Assembly: GCF_019145355.1 (NCBI RefSeq)
Contig: NZ_JAHSTY010000002.1
Span: 1,488,001 to 1,552,000 of the forward strand
Direction of reading: 5' to 3'
Source: Pseudomonas azadiae
GTDB lineage: Bacteria > Pseudomonadota > Gammaproteobacteria > Pseudomonadales > Pseudomonadaceae
Length of the DNA: 64,000 nucleotides
Part shown: in pieces, positions 17,829 through 26,112 of the stretch
How the letters are laid out: each line of letters starts with the position of its first letter
How positions within the stretch are numbered: the stretch's first letter is position 1
Translations under genes and position numbers: made by a program
Notes under the pieces: generated by a model
Told to the model about the DNA's origin: nothing
Databases searched by the model: none
Seen by the model: the letters and a program-made list of their open reading frames with translations, nothing else

Positions 17829-20800
17829 ATGACTTTCACCGATATTTTCGTTCGGCGGCCGGTGCTTGCGCTCGTCGTCAGTATTCTGATCCTGCTGCTG
17901 GGGGTCATGTCCTTGCTGCAGTTGCCGATTCGCCAGTACCCGATGCTGGAAAGCTCCACCATCACCGTGACCACTGAATACCCCGGCGCTTCGTCAGACC
18001 TGATGCAGGGCTTCGTCACGCAACCGATTGCCCAGGCGGTGTCGTCGGTGGAAGGCGTGGATTACCTGTCGAGTTCGTCGGTGCAGGGGCGCAGCGTGGT
18101 CACGGTGCGCATGGAGCTCAACCGTGACTCGACCCAGGCGCTCACGGAAGTCATGGCCAAGGTCAACCAGGTGCGTTTCCGGCTGCCGGAGCAGGCCTAT
18201 GACCCGGTGATCGAGCGCTCGTCCGGCGAGTCGACGGCGGTGGCCTATATCGGGTTCTCCAGCCCGACCCTGTCGACCCCGGCCTTGACCGATTACCTGG
18301 CACGGGTGGTGGAGCCGGTGATGAGCACCATCGAGGGCGTGGCCAAGGTCCAGGTGTTCGGCGGGCAAACCCTGGCGATGCGCCTGTGGATCGACCCCGC
18401 ACGGCTGGCCGCTCGCGGCCTGACCGCCGCCGATGTGGCCGACGCGGTACGCCGCAACAACTACCAGGCGGCGCCGGGCAAGGTCAAAGGCCTGTTTGTG
18501 GTCGCCAACCTGCGGGTCAATACCGACCTGACCAACGTCAATGAATTTCGCGATTTGGTGCTGCGCAACGATGGCAACGGCCTGGTGCGCCTGAAGGATG
18601 TCGGCACCGTGGAGCTGGGCGCGGCGTCCAGCGAAACCAGCGCCACCATGGACGGCGTTTCAGCCGTGCACCTGGGGTTGTTCCCGACACCCGGCGGCAA
18701 CCCGCTGGTGATCGTCGACGGTATCAAGAAACTTCTGCCGGACGTGCGCAAGACCCTGCCGCCGGACGTCAAGGCCGAGCTGGCGTTTGAAACGGCGCGC
18801 TTTATCCAGACCTCCATCGACGAGGTGATGAAGACCCTGCTCGAAGCCTTGCTGATCGTGGTGATTGTCATCTACCTGTGCCTGGGGTCGTTGCGCACGG
18901 TACTGATTCCGGTGGTGACCATCCCCTTGTCGATGCTGGGCGCCGCGGCGCTGATGCTGGCGTTCGGTTTCAGTCTCAACCTGTTGACGCTGTTGGCGAT
19001 GGTGCTGGCCGTGGGGCTGGTGGTGGACGATGCGATTGTGGTGGTGGAGAACGTGCACCGGCATATCGAGGAGGGCAAGACCCCGGTGGCGGCCGCTCTG
19101 GTCGGTGCGCGGGAAGTGGCGGGCCCGGTGATCGCCATGACCATTACCCTGGCGGCGGTGTATGCGCCTATCGGCATGATGGGCGGCCTCACGGGGGCGT
19201 TGTTTCGTGAGTTCGCCCTGACCCTGGCCGGCGCGGTGATCGTGTCCGGCGTGGTGGCGCTGACGTTGTCGCCGGTCATGAGTTCGTTCCTGCTGCAGTC
19301 CAAGCAATCGGAAGGGCGCATGGCACACCTGGCCAACCGCGTTTTTGACGGTCTGGCACTGCGTTATGCCAAGGTGCTGGACCTGTCGCTGCGGCATCGC
19401 TGGCTCAGCGGGCTGTTTGCCTTGCTGGTGATGATCAGCCTGCCGTGGTTGTACCAGTTGCCGCAGCGGGAGCTGGCGCCCACCGAGGACCAGGCGGGGC
19501 TGCTCACTGCGATCAAGGCGCCGCAACATGCCAACCTGGAATACGTCGAGCGCTTTTCCGCCAAGCTGAATGAGGTCTACGGGCGGCTGCCGGAAACCGT
19601 CAGCACCTGGATCATCAATGGCAGCGACGGCATCGCCTCGAGCATTGGCGGCATCAACCTGACGCTGTGGGGCGAGCGCGAGCGCACCGCCGCGCAGATC
19701 CAGGTCGACCTGCAAGCGGCCACCAACGACGTGGAAGGCACCAGCATCTTTGCCTTCCAGCTGCCGGCCTTGCCGGGCTCCACCGGTGGCCTGCCGGTGC
19801 AACTGGTGCTGCGCAGCTCCCAGGATTACCGCGTGCTGTACGAAACCATGGAGCAGATCAAGCAGAAGGCCCGCGACAGTGGTTTGTTCGCCGTGGTCGA
19901 CAGTGACCTGGACTACAACAACCCGGTGGTACAGGTGCGGGTGGACCGGGCCAAGGCCAACAGCCTGGGGATCCGCATGCAGGACATCGGAGAATCGTTG
20001 GCGGTGCTGGTGGGGGAAAACTACCTCAACCGCTTTGGCCTGGAGGGCCGTTCCTATGATGTGATTGCCCAGAGCCCGGGCACTGAGCGACTGACGCCCG
20101 AAGCCCTGACCCGCCAGTATGTGCGCACGGAAGACGGCACACTGATTCCGCTGTCGACGGTGATCCAGGTGTCCGAGCACGTCGAACCCAACAAGCTGAC
20201 CCAGTTCAACCAGCAGAACGCCGCGACCTTCCAGGGGGTGCCGGCGGCCGGGATCACTCTGGGCGACGCCGTGGCGTTCCTGGAAGGCGTCACCGCCGAG
20301 TTGCCCGTGGGGTTCAGCTACGACTGGCAATCCGATGCGCGGCAATACACCCAGGAAGGCAATGCGCTGCTGCTGGCGTTCCTGGCGGCGGTGATCGTGA
20401 TCTACCTGGTACTCGCGGCGCAGTACGAAAGCCTGATGGACCCCCTGATCATCCTGATCACCGTGCCGCTGTCCATCAGCGGCGCGCTGATTCCCCTGGC
20501 GCTGGGCTACGCCACGATCAATATCTACACCCAGATTGGCCTGGTGACCCTGATCGGGCTGATCAGCAAGCACGGCATCCTGATGGTCGAGTTCGCCAAC
20601 GCCCTGCAGGCCCAGGAACACCTCGACCGTTCCGAGGCGATACGCAAGGCCGCGCAGATTCGTTTACGGCCGATCCTGATGACGACGGCGGCCATGGTGG
20701 TCGGCCTGGTACCGTTGCTGTTCGCCTCGGGAGCCGGGGCCAACAGCCGCTACGGTCTGGGGGTGGTAATTGTATCGGGCATGCTGATCGGTACCTGCTT

Positions 20801-20912
20801 CACCCTGTTCGTGCTGCCGACGGTCTACACCCTGCTGGCCCGCAAGCATTCAGTGGCGGCCTCGACCCCACGGGCCCAGTCCCTGGCACAAACCCTGAGG
20901 AGCGAACCATGA
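17829..20912 (+). CDS. RND efflux pump inner-membrane transporter (HAE1 family)
   Basis: 1027-residue proton-driven pump with the standard RND architecture: TM1 (VLALVVSILILLLGVMSLLQ), first large periplasmic loop, TM2-6, middle loop, second periplasmic loop and TM8-12. The paired aspartates of TM4 needed for proton relay are in GLVVDDAIVVVENVHRH. The length is typical of AcrB/MexB relatives (about 1030-1050). The 3' end overlaps the outer-membrane factor gene by 4 bases. Substrate cannot be read from sequence; position beside the biosynthetic cluster suggests export of its product. Confidence 0.93.
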   Translation: MTFTDIFVRRPVLALVVSILILLLGVMSLLQLPIRQYPMLESSTITVTTEYPGASSDLMQGFVTQPIAQAVSSVEGVDYLSSSSVQGRSVVTVRMELNRDSTQALTEVMAKVNQVRFRLPEQAYDPVIERSSGESTAVAYIGFSSPTLSTPALTDYLARVVEPVMSTIEGVAKVQVFGGQTLAMRLWIDPARLAARGLTAADVADAVRRNNYQAAPGKVKGLFVVANLRVNTDLTNVNEFRDLVLRNDGNGLVRLKDVGTVELGAASSETSATMDGVSAVHLGLFPTPGGNPLVIVDGIKKLLPDVRKTLPPDVKAELAFETARFIQTSIDEVMKTLLEALLIVVIVIYLCLGSLRTVLIPVVTIPLSMLGAAALMLAFGFSLNLLTLLAMVLAVGLVVDDAIVVVENVHRHIEEGKTPVAAALVGAREVAGPVIAMTITLAAVYAPIGMMGGLTGALFREFALTLAGAVIVSGVVALTLSPVMSSFLLQSKQSEGRMAHLANRVFDGLALRYAKVLDLSLRHRWLSGLFALLVMISLPWLYQLPQRELAPTEDQAGLLTAIKAPQHANLEYVERFSAKLNEVYGRLPETVSTWIINGSDGIASSIGGINLTLWGERERTAAQIQVDLQAATNDVEGTSIFAFQLPALPGSTGGLPVQLVLRSSQDYRVLYETMEQIKQKARDSGLFAVVDSDLDYNNPVVQVRVDRAKANSLGIRMQDIGESLAVLVGENYLNRFGLEGRSYDVIAQSPGTERLTPEALTRQYVRTEDGTLIPLSTVIQVSEHVEPNKLTQFNQQNAATFQGVPAAGITLGDAVAFLEGVTAELPVGFSYDWQSDARQYTQEGNALLLAFLAAVIVIYLVLAAQYESLMDPLIILITVPLSISGALIPLALGYATINIYTQIGLVTLIGLISKHGILMVEFANALQAQEHLDRSEAIRKAAQIRLRPILMTTAAMVVGLVPLLFASGAGANSRYGLGVVIVSGMLIGTCFTLFVLPTVYTLLARKHSVAASTPRAQSLAQTLRSEP

Positions 20913-22351
20913 AGCCCGGCAAAACTGGCACCACCGTGCTGGCGCTGACGCTGCTCAACGGCTGCATGGTCGGGCCGCATTACGAAACGCCCACGACCCC
21001 ACCGATCAGCCTGGTCACTGCACAAAAGGCGTTGTTCGCCCAACAGGCGCCGGTGCAGGCCCGGTGGTGGTCGTTTTTTGACGACGCCGAACTCGATCGC
21101 CTGATCGACACGGCGCTGGCGCATAACCATGACATCCGCCAGGCACAGGCCAACTTGCTGGCTTCCCGCGCGGTGTTTGATGATCGCCGGCTCGACCAGT
21201 ATCCCGGCGTCACTGCCCGTACCGCCTATGGCCGCAGCCTGGAGCAGCAGTTGCCGTTCGACGGTGGGCCACCCGAGCGGATGCTGTCACAGACCTATCG
21301 CGCCGGCTTTGATGTGCAATGGGAGATTGATGTGTTCGGGCGGTTGCAGCGCCTGACGGCCTCGGCCATGGCGCGCTCGCAGGCGGCCCAGGCGGACCTG
21401 GCGCTGATGCAGTTGAGCATCGCTGCCGACGTGGCGCGTTATTACTACGAGCAGCAAGGCTTGAGCCGCAGCCTGGAGGTGGCCCAGGCCCAGGTCAGTG
21501 CCTGGCGCGAAACGCTCACGCTGACCAGCGCTCAGGTGCGCGCCGGCAGCGGCCAATTCGAGGATCAGCAAAACGCCCATGCCAACCTGCTGCTCAGTGA
21601 GGCGGCGATTCCACCGTTGCTGACACGGATCCAGGAAACCGGTTATCGCCTGGACGTTTTGACCGGCCAACCACCGCGTCAACAGCAGGCCCTGGCCAAG
21701 GCGCACTTCCTTGCGCCCCTGGCCCGGCAACTGCCCTTGGGCGATGTCGACCAACTGATCCGCAATCGTCCGGATGTGGTCAGCGCCGAACGCCTGCTGG
21801 CTGCCAGCACCGAAGACGTCGGCGTCGCCACAGCCGACTTGTACCCACGCCTGAACCTGGGCGGTTTCATTGGCTTCTTCGCCCTGCGCGGCGGCGACCT
21901 GGGCAGCGCATCGCGGGCTTATGAGCTGGCGCCGTCGGTGGACTGGCCGGCGTTTCGCCTGGGCAACGTGCGCGCACGCCTGCGCGGTTCCCAGGCCCAG
22001 GCCGAAGGTGCCCTGGCGCGCTATCAACAGTCGCTGCTCAAGGCCCAGGAAGATGTGGAAAATGCACTGATGCGCCTGGCGCAGGACCAGACCCGCCTGG
22101 GCGCGTTGCTGGCGTCCGCCACACATGCCGAGCACGCGATCGACATCGCCAGCAAACGCTACCGCAGCGGTTCGGGCACCTACATGGCGGTGCTGGAAAA
22201 CCAGCGCGCGTTTTTCCTGATCCAGAAGGACGTGGCCGATGCGGAGACAGCGTCCTATCTCAACGCCATCGCGCTATACAAGGCGCTGGGCTGGGGCAGT
22301 GGCGGTGCGGCTCAGGCTCAATCAGCGGACAAACCATTGGCTAGCAATTGA
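20909..22351 (+). CDS. Outer-membrane efflux lipoprotein (NodT/OprM type)
   Basis: 480-residue outer-membrane factor. The signal peptide ends in a lipobox (LLNGC, cysteine near residue 19), so the protein is lipidated. Two repeated helical OEP regions follow, with typical sentences such as EIDVFGRLQRLTASAMARSQ and RNRPDVVSAERLLAASTEDV. It forms the trimeric exit duct of the tripartite pump. It begins 4 bases inside the pump gene, so the four genes 16164-22351 are one operon. The 3' end overlaps the convergent nitroreductase by 34 bases. Confidence 0.92.
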   Translation: MKPGKTGTTVLALTLLNGCMVGPHYETPTTPPISLVTAQKALFAQQAPVQARWWSFFDDAELDRLIDTALAHNHDIRQAQANLLASRAVFDDRRLDQYPGVTARTAYGRSLEQQLPFDGGPPERMLSQTYRAGFDVQWEIDVFGRLQRLTASAMARSQAAQADLALMQLSIAADVARYYYEQQGLSRSLEVAQAQVSAWRETLTLTSAQVRAGSGQFEDQQNAHANLLLSEAAIPPLLTRIQETGYRLDVLTGQPPRQQQALAKAHFLAPLARQLPLGDVDQLIRNRPDVVSAERLLAASTEDVGVATADLYPRLNLGGFIGFFALRGGDLGSASRAYELAPSVDWPAFRLGNVRARLRGSQAQAEGALARYQQSLLKAQEDVENALMRLAQDQTRLGALLASATHAEHAIDIASKRYRSGSGTYMAVLENQRAFFLIQKDVADAETASYLNAIALYKALGWGSGGAAQAQSADKPLASN

Positions 22352-23055
22352 GCCTTGAGGTCGGGCCGGTAGTTGCGTGCGTACGTGCGGCCCACGGTGC
22401 TTGACCAGGACTGGCCGTCCGCACGGCCAATGATCTGCCAATGGCGCATCAGGTGCTGGTCATAGGCACTGATCGCCGGTGCCAGCGCGGCCCGGTTGTA
22501 GCGCTCGTCGTGACGGAAGGCCTCGATGCCCATGCGCGGTTTCTGCGGCGCCGGCTCGTGCACATGACCCAGGGCCAGGCCGCACAGGGCGAAGGTCTGC
22601 TCGGGCAGCCCGAGCAGTTCGATCATCGCCTCGGCGTTGGCACGAATGCCGCCCACCGGCACCACGCCCAACCCCAATGAGCGCGCGGCGATCATCAGGG
22701 CGCTGAGGATAATGCCGCCATCGGTGCTGGCGGCGATCAGCCCTTCCAAGTGCCGCTGGATTTGCTGTTGCTGACCATTGAGCGCGGCACCGACGGCGGT
22801 CTTGTGAAAGTCCACCACCAGCGTGATAAACACCGGCGCCGACACGATCCAGGGTTGGCCGCCCGCGACCGCCGCAATGCGCTGGCGGGTGTTTGCATCG
22901 CGCACGACCACTACGGAAATATGCTGGGCATTGAATGACGTCGGTGCCAGGTGGCCGGCCCGCAAGATGGCATCCAGGTGTTCGTCGCTGACGGGCGTGG
23001 ATTGGAAGCTGCGGTCGCTGCGGTGGCTGGCGAGCAAGTCGATGGTCGGGGTCAT
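22318..23055 (-). CDS. NfsA/Frp-type nitroreductase (flavin oxidoreductase)
   Basis: 245-residue FMN-dependent NAD(P)H oxidoreductase. HRSDRSFQSTPVSDEHLDAI is the classic FMN-phosphate-binding start; PTSFNAQHISVVVVRD and the LGLGVVPVGGIRANAEAM segment match the NfsA/Frp branch, as do length and the C-terminal excursion. It reduces nitro compounds or quinones or supplies reduced flavin. It is convergent with the efflux operon and 36 bases downstream of the regulator gene, with which it forms a minus-strand pair. A redox step on the neighbouring metabolite, or protection against it, is possible. Confidence 0.85.
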   Translation of the reverse strand: MTPTIDLLASHRSDRSFQSTPVSDEHLDAILRAGHLAPTSFNAQHISVVVVRDANTRQRIAAVAGGQPWIVSAPVFITLVVDFHKTAVGAALNGQQQQIQRHLEGLIAASTDGGIILSALMIAARSLGLGVVPVGGIRANAEAMIELLGLPEQTFALCGLALGHVHEPAPQKPRMGIEAFRHDERYNRAALAPAISAYDQHLMRHWQIIGRADGQSWSSTVGRTYARNYRPDLKAQLLANGLSAD

Positions 23056-23091
23056 GGCCTTATTCCTTTAGGGCGGCTGGAGTGGGGGCGG

Positions 23092-23745
23092 TCAGGCGCG
23101 CGGCTGGATGTTATAGACGCAACGCCGGTCGCCGGAGATCAGGTGTTCGCAACGTTCGACAAGCGCGTCCTCGCCCATGGCTGCACGAAATATCTGCAAC
23201 TCCGAGCGGCAGAAACCCTGGCATTTGCGCGCGGCGGCACAGATCGGGCAATGGTTTTCGATCAGCAGCCAACCTTTACCCGCAGGTTCCATATGCGCCA
23301 TATAGCCGGCGAGTTCGCGGATGCGCACCAGGATGGCGACTTTCTCTTCCAGGGACGAGGCTTGCGAACACGCCTGAACGTACTCCTGGCGATTGGTCGC
23401 TTCCATGCTGGTGATGATTTTCTCGATGCCGTCACTGCCGAAAACCCCCTCGATGGATTCGATCAGGTGCAGGGTCAGCACGCTGTGGGAATCGGGGAAT
23501 TTGTTGTGCGCAGTGTCCGTCAGAGCCCACCTCAACGAAGGGCGGCCGGCCCCGGAAGTGGGCGCAGAAACGCCGAGGATCAAATCCGATGCCTGCAACT
23601 TCTGAATTTGTTGCCGGGCTGCCTCAAACGTGAGTTCGAGCAAGGAAGCCAGTTCGGTGGTTTTCAATGGGCCACGGGTCTTGAGCAAAAACAGGATGCG
23701 TTCAGCGGTGGATGGCTGGGTATCGTCGGCAGGTTTGGAGGTCAT
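23092..23745 (-). CDS. Winged-helix regulator with C-terminal cysteine cluster (SufR/COG2345-like)
   Basis: 217 residues: winged helix at about 12-70 (ERILFLLKTRGPLKTTELAS, LTFEAARQQIQKLQ), a central helical region and a cysteine-rich end (ENHCPICAAARKCQGFCRSE, then RCEHLI and RRCVYNI). Such proteins (SufR and relatives) use the cysteines to bind an Fe-S cluster or metal and sense redox or iron state. It is transcribed away from the biosynthetic cluster with 342 bases between and sits upstream of the nitroreductase. It is the only regulator between the pump and the biosynthesis genes, hence a candidate for controlling both. Confidence 0.75.
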   Translation of the reverse strand: MTSKPADDTQPSTAERILFLLKTRGPLKTTELASLLELTFEAARQQIQKLQASDLILGVSAPTSGAGRPSLRWALTDTAHNKFPDSHSVLTLHLIESIEGVFGSDGIEKIITSMEATNRQEYVQACSQASSLEEKVAILVRIRELAGYMAHMEPAGKGWLLIENHCPICAAARKCQGFCRSELQIFRAAMGEDALVERCEHLISGDRRCVYNIQPRA

Positions 23746-23921
23746 AAATCGCGTGTAACCATGGGGAGTGAGGGCATCACTGGAGTTCGTCGACCTTTGG
23801 CGCCATCCATTGCGTAAGGGGTATTGGACATGAGCATAGTCATTTTTGCTGCTCAGGAAAATAATAAATAAAAGGAATTAATAGTAAATTATAAAGAACA
23901 AATAATTATAAAAGGTTTGCC

Positions 23922-23953
23922 TTGCTTTTGTAGGGCTTACGACTAGGATCGTA
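23922..23953 (+). promoter_or_regulatory. Candidate promoter and operator of the biosynthetic operon
   Basis: In the 342-base gap 23746-24087 an AT-rich tract (about 23850-23920, a possible UP element) is followed by TTGCTT (23922-23927) and TAGGAT (23944-23949) with 16 bases between. An inverted repeat TACGA-N6-TCGTA (23938-23953) overlaps the -10. The start of the first gene is 135 bases further on. This is a weak prediction from sequence only. Confidence 0.3.
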
Positions 23954-24087
23954 GCTAGCTTTTTGGAAGCTGCTCGTAAACGTTCATTTGCACACGACTC
24001 CGGACCGTTAGAAAACACGCTACGTCCCAAGCACTGATCGCTTGCCGACGCCGGTGAACACAAAGACCTCCAAGGAAGAGAATCTGT

Positions 24088-25143
24088 ATGAATGCGCAAA
24101 AGCCTACGACCATCTATGAGCACGCTGATGAAGTAACCGCTCTGTCCAGCGTGGTCGACCTGGTGAAACTCTCCGACCAGTATCGACAATCCGCCATCCT
24201 TCACTTCGCCGTAGCGCAGCACCTCTTCGATCAAACCACCCGCCCGGCTACCGCCGACGCAATCAGCCAGCAATTGGGCTGGGTGCCCAACAAGGCGAAG
24301 ATCTTTCTCAATGGCCTGGTTGCCCTGGGCCTGTTGAAGAAGTTCGCCGACACCTATACCAACCTGCCCTTGGCCGAGCGTTTCCTGGTCAGCCGCAGCG
24401 CCGAGTTCATCGGCCCGATCATTGCTCACCAGCGCTTGCAGTGGCAGAACTGGCCGCGCCTCGGGGAAATCCTGAGCAGCACCGAGTCCATGGATTTCCA
24501 GCAAGAGAACCGCTTCAAGCACGACATTGCTGCGCGGGATGCCTTCAACGATGCGATGGTGCGCTTCAGTCAGCCCATGGTCGATGTGCTCAAGGAATTG
24601 CCAGTGTTCGATACGGCCAGCAAGGTCATCGACCTGGCCGGTGGCCACGGCACCTACATCGCTGAAATCGCTCGGCGCCACCCCCAGGTCCAGGGCGAAA
24701 TCTGGGACCTGGCCGCTACGCGCCAGTCTGCCGAAAGCACCATCGAGAATTACCAGTTGGCGGGGCGACTGACGTTCAAGGAACGTAACCTGCTGGACCT
24801 GGCCCGTTACGAAGGTGAAAGCGCCGACGTAATCATGGTCAATGACTGCCTGCATTATTTTAACCGCGAAGAAACCAGCACGCTGATCCGCTCGGCTGCA
24901 CAGTTGGTCAACGACGGCGGTTCGCTGCTGGTGCTGAGCATGACCTTGGAAGACGACGAAATTCATCCGGCGCTGTCGGCGGATTTCTCCTTGCACATGA
25001 TGGTCAACACGGTGCACGGCGAACTGCATCCCACCCGATGGATTGCCGAGCAGATGGTCTCCCAGGGCTTTGAGGTGGTCCAGGAGCCTATCGGGCGCTA
25101 CAGCCTGTTGGTGGGTCGCCGTAACGAGGGGAGGGTCGCCTGA
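24088..25143 (+). CDS. SAM-dependent O-methyltransferase-like protein (plant OMT/hydroxyneurosporene type)
   Basis: 351 residues: N-terminal winged-helix dimerisation domain (about 36-95, SAILHFAVAQHLFDQTTRPA) and a class I methyltransferase domain with the SAM-binding motif VIDLAGGHGTY at 180-190. DLAATRQSAE and NDCLHYFNREE follow as the acidic and post-motif segments. This fold methylates small hydroxy- or nitrogen-bearing molecules. It is the first gene of a seven-gene run, overlapping the next by 1 base (TGATG). It has no counterpart in the five-gene toxoflavin operon and so may add a tailoring step. AAGGAAGAG precedes the ATG. Confidence 0.85.
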   Translation: MNAQKPTTIYEHADEVTALSSVVDLVKLSDQYRQSAILHFAVAQHLFDQTTRPATADAISQQLGWVPNKAKIFLNGLVALGLLKKFADTYTNLPLAERFLVSRSAEFIGPIIAHQRLQWQNWPRLGEILSSTESMDFQQENRFKHDIAARDAFNDAMVRFSQPMVDVLKELPVFDTASKVIDLAGGHGTYIAEIARRHPQVQGEIWDLAATRQSAESTIENYQLAGRLTFKERNLLDLARYEGESADVIMVNDCLHYFNREETSTLIRSAAQLVNDGGSLLVLSMTLEDDEIHPALSADFSLHMMVNTVHGELHPTRWIAEQMVSQGFEVVQEPIGRYSLLVGRRNEGRVA

Positions 25144-26036
25144 TGCTGCGCTTTATTACCCTTTACAGCCCCAACACGGCGACACGTCTGAACGGGTTTC
25201 TCGAACCGTTGAACACCTGCGCGAAAGCGGCCGGTTTTGAAGTGTGCGCGGCCGTGGAGGGCGCACAGTTACCGCAGGCCGATGGGTTTATCCTGCTGGT
25301 GTCAGCGGCAGACAGCCTCGACACCCTGAATACTCGGCTCGCGCAATTGGCGGATGGTTATCACAATAAGGCCGTCTGCGTCGTGCGCCTTACCGAAGGC
25401 CGCGCCGGGCAAGCTGCCGGCGATCCGCTGAGCGCGACATTGCTGCAACACGCGGCCTGTTTCATTTACCCCCATGGCCTGGCGATCACTGACGCAGGCG
25501 TGTCCGCGGACACCGTGAAAAACTGGCTGGCCGGTTTTTCCAAATTCGCCGCCGCGATCAAAATGTGGCGCTCCCTGGAAGGTGTATCCATCGAGGCTGC
25601 CGCACTGGAATCCCAGCGCCCGCAACTCACCCATATCAACATCCTCACCCGTAACCTGGAAGCCTCCCAGGCGTTCTATCGCGAAATCTTCGGCGCCCAC
25701 TATTGCTACAACCTGGGGCCGCGCAAAGTGGTGATGGAGTTGAACGGATTCGACTTCTTCATCGAACACAATCCCGACTTTGTCTACCCGCCGGGCTACC
25801 ACATCGGCATTCGTGCGCTGCCGGACGACGTCAAGCGCATCGCCGACAAGGTGGCCGCCGACGACAACATCACCCTGGTCAGGGGCAATGGCCCTGCGCC
25901 GGGTTATCACCGCGGCCCGGACAACGTTCGCACGGCGGTGTATTTCGAAGACCCCGATGGCTTGGTGGTTGAGGTGTATTCCACCGAAGTCGAGATGATC
26001 GAGACCAATCGAAGGTTGCTGCTCGACCGACTCTGA
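25143..26036 (+). CDS. Fusion of degenerate flavodoxin-like domain and VOC metalloenzyme domain
   Basis: 297 residues in two parts. Residues 1-145 look like the flavodoxin fold of NADPH-dependent FMN reductases (ADGFILLVSAADSLDTLNTR; HAACFIYPHGLAI) but lack the usual GSxR phosphate loop, so flavin binding is uncertain. Residues 158-285 form a vicinal-oxygen-chelate (glyoxalase/bleomycin) domain in which a full metal site can be read: H in LTHINILTR, E in VVMELNGF, H in GYHIGIRAL and E in GLVVEVYS. The enzyme could catalyse an oxidative or isomerising step in ring formation. Start overlaps the stop of the methyltransferase gene. The pairing of these two domains is unusual. Confidence 0.7.
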   Translation: MLRFITLYSPNTATRLNGFLEPLNTCAKAAGFEVCAAVEGAQLPQADGFILLVSAADSLDTLNTRLAQLADGYHNKAVCVVRLTEGRAGQAAGDPLSATLLQHAACFIYPHGLAITDAGVSADTVKNWLAGFSKFAAAIKMWRSLEGVSIEAAALESQRPQLTHINILTRNLEASQAFYREIFGAHYCYNLGPRKVVMELNGFDFFIEHNPDFVYPPGYHIGIRALPDDVKRIADKVAADDNITLVRGNGPAPGYHRGPDNVRTAVYFEDPDGLVVEVYSTEVEMIETNRRLLLDRL

Positions 26037-26112
26037 TACCTGACTGACCCACACACGCCGAGCGGTTTCGCGCTCGGTCGTGGACGTGTTCGCTCGGAAA
26101 AAAGGTGTACCT

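Noticed and set aside
18660..20621. 653-codon minus-strand frame opposite the RND pump gene
   Set aside because: Rich in H, Q and R, no domain, fully inside the pump gene. Antisense shadow caused by codon bias.
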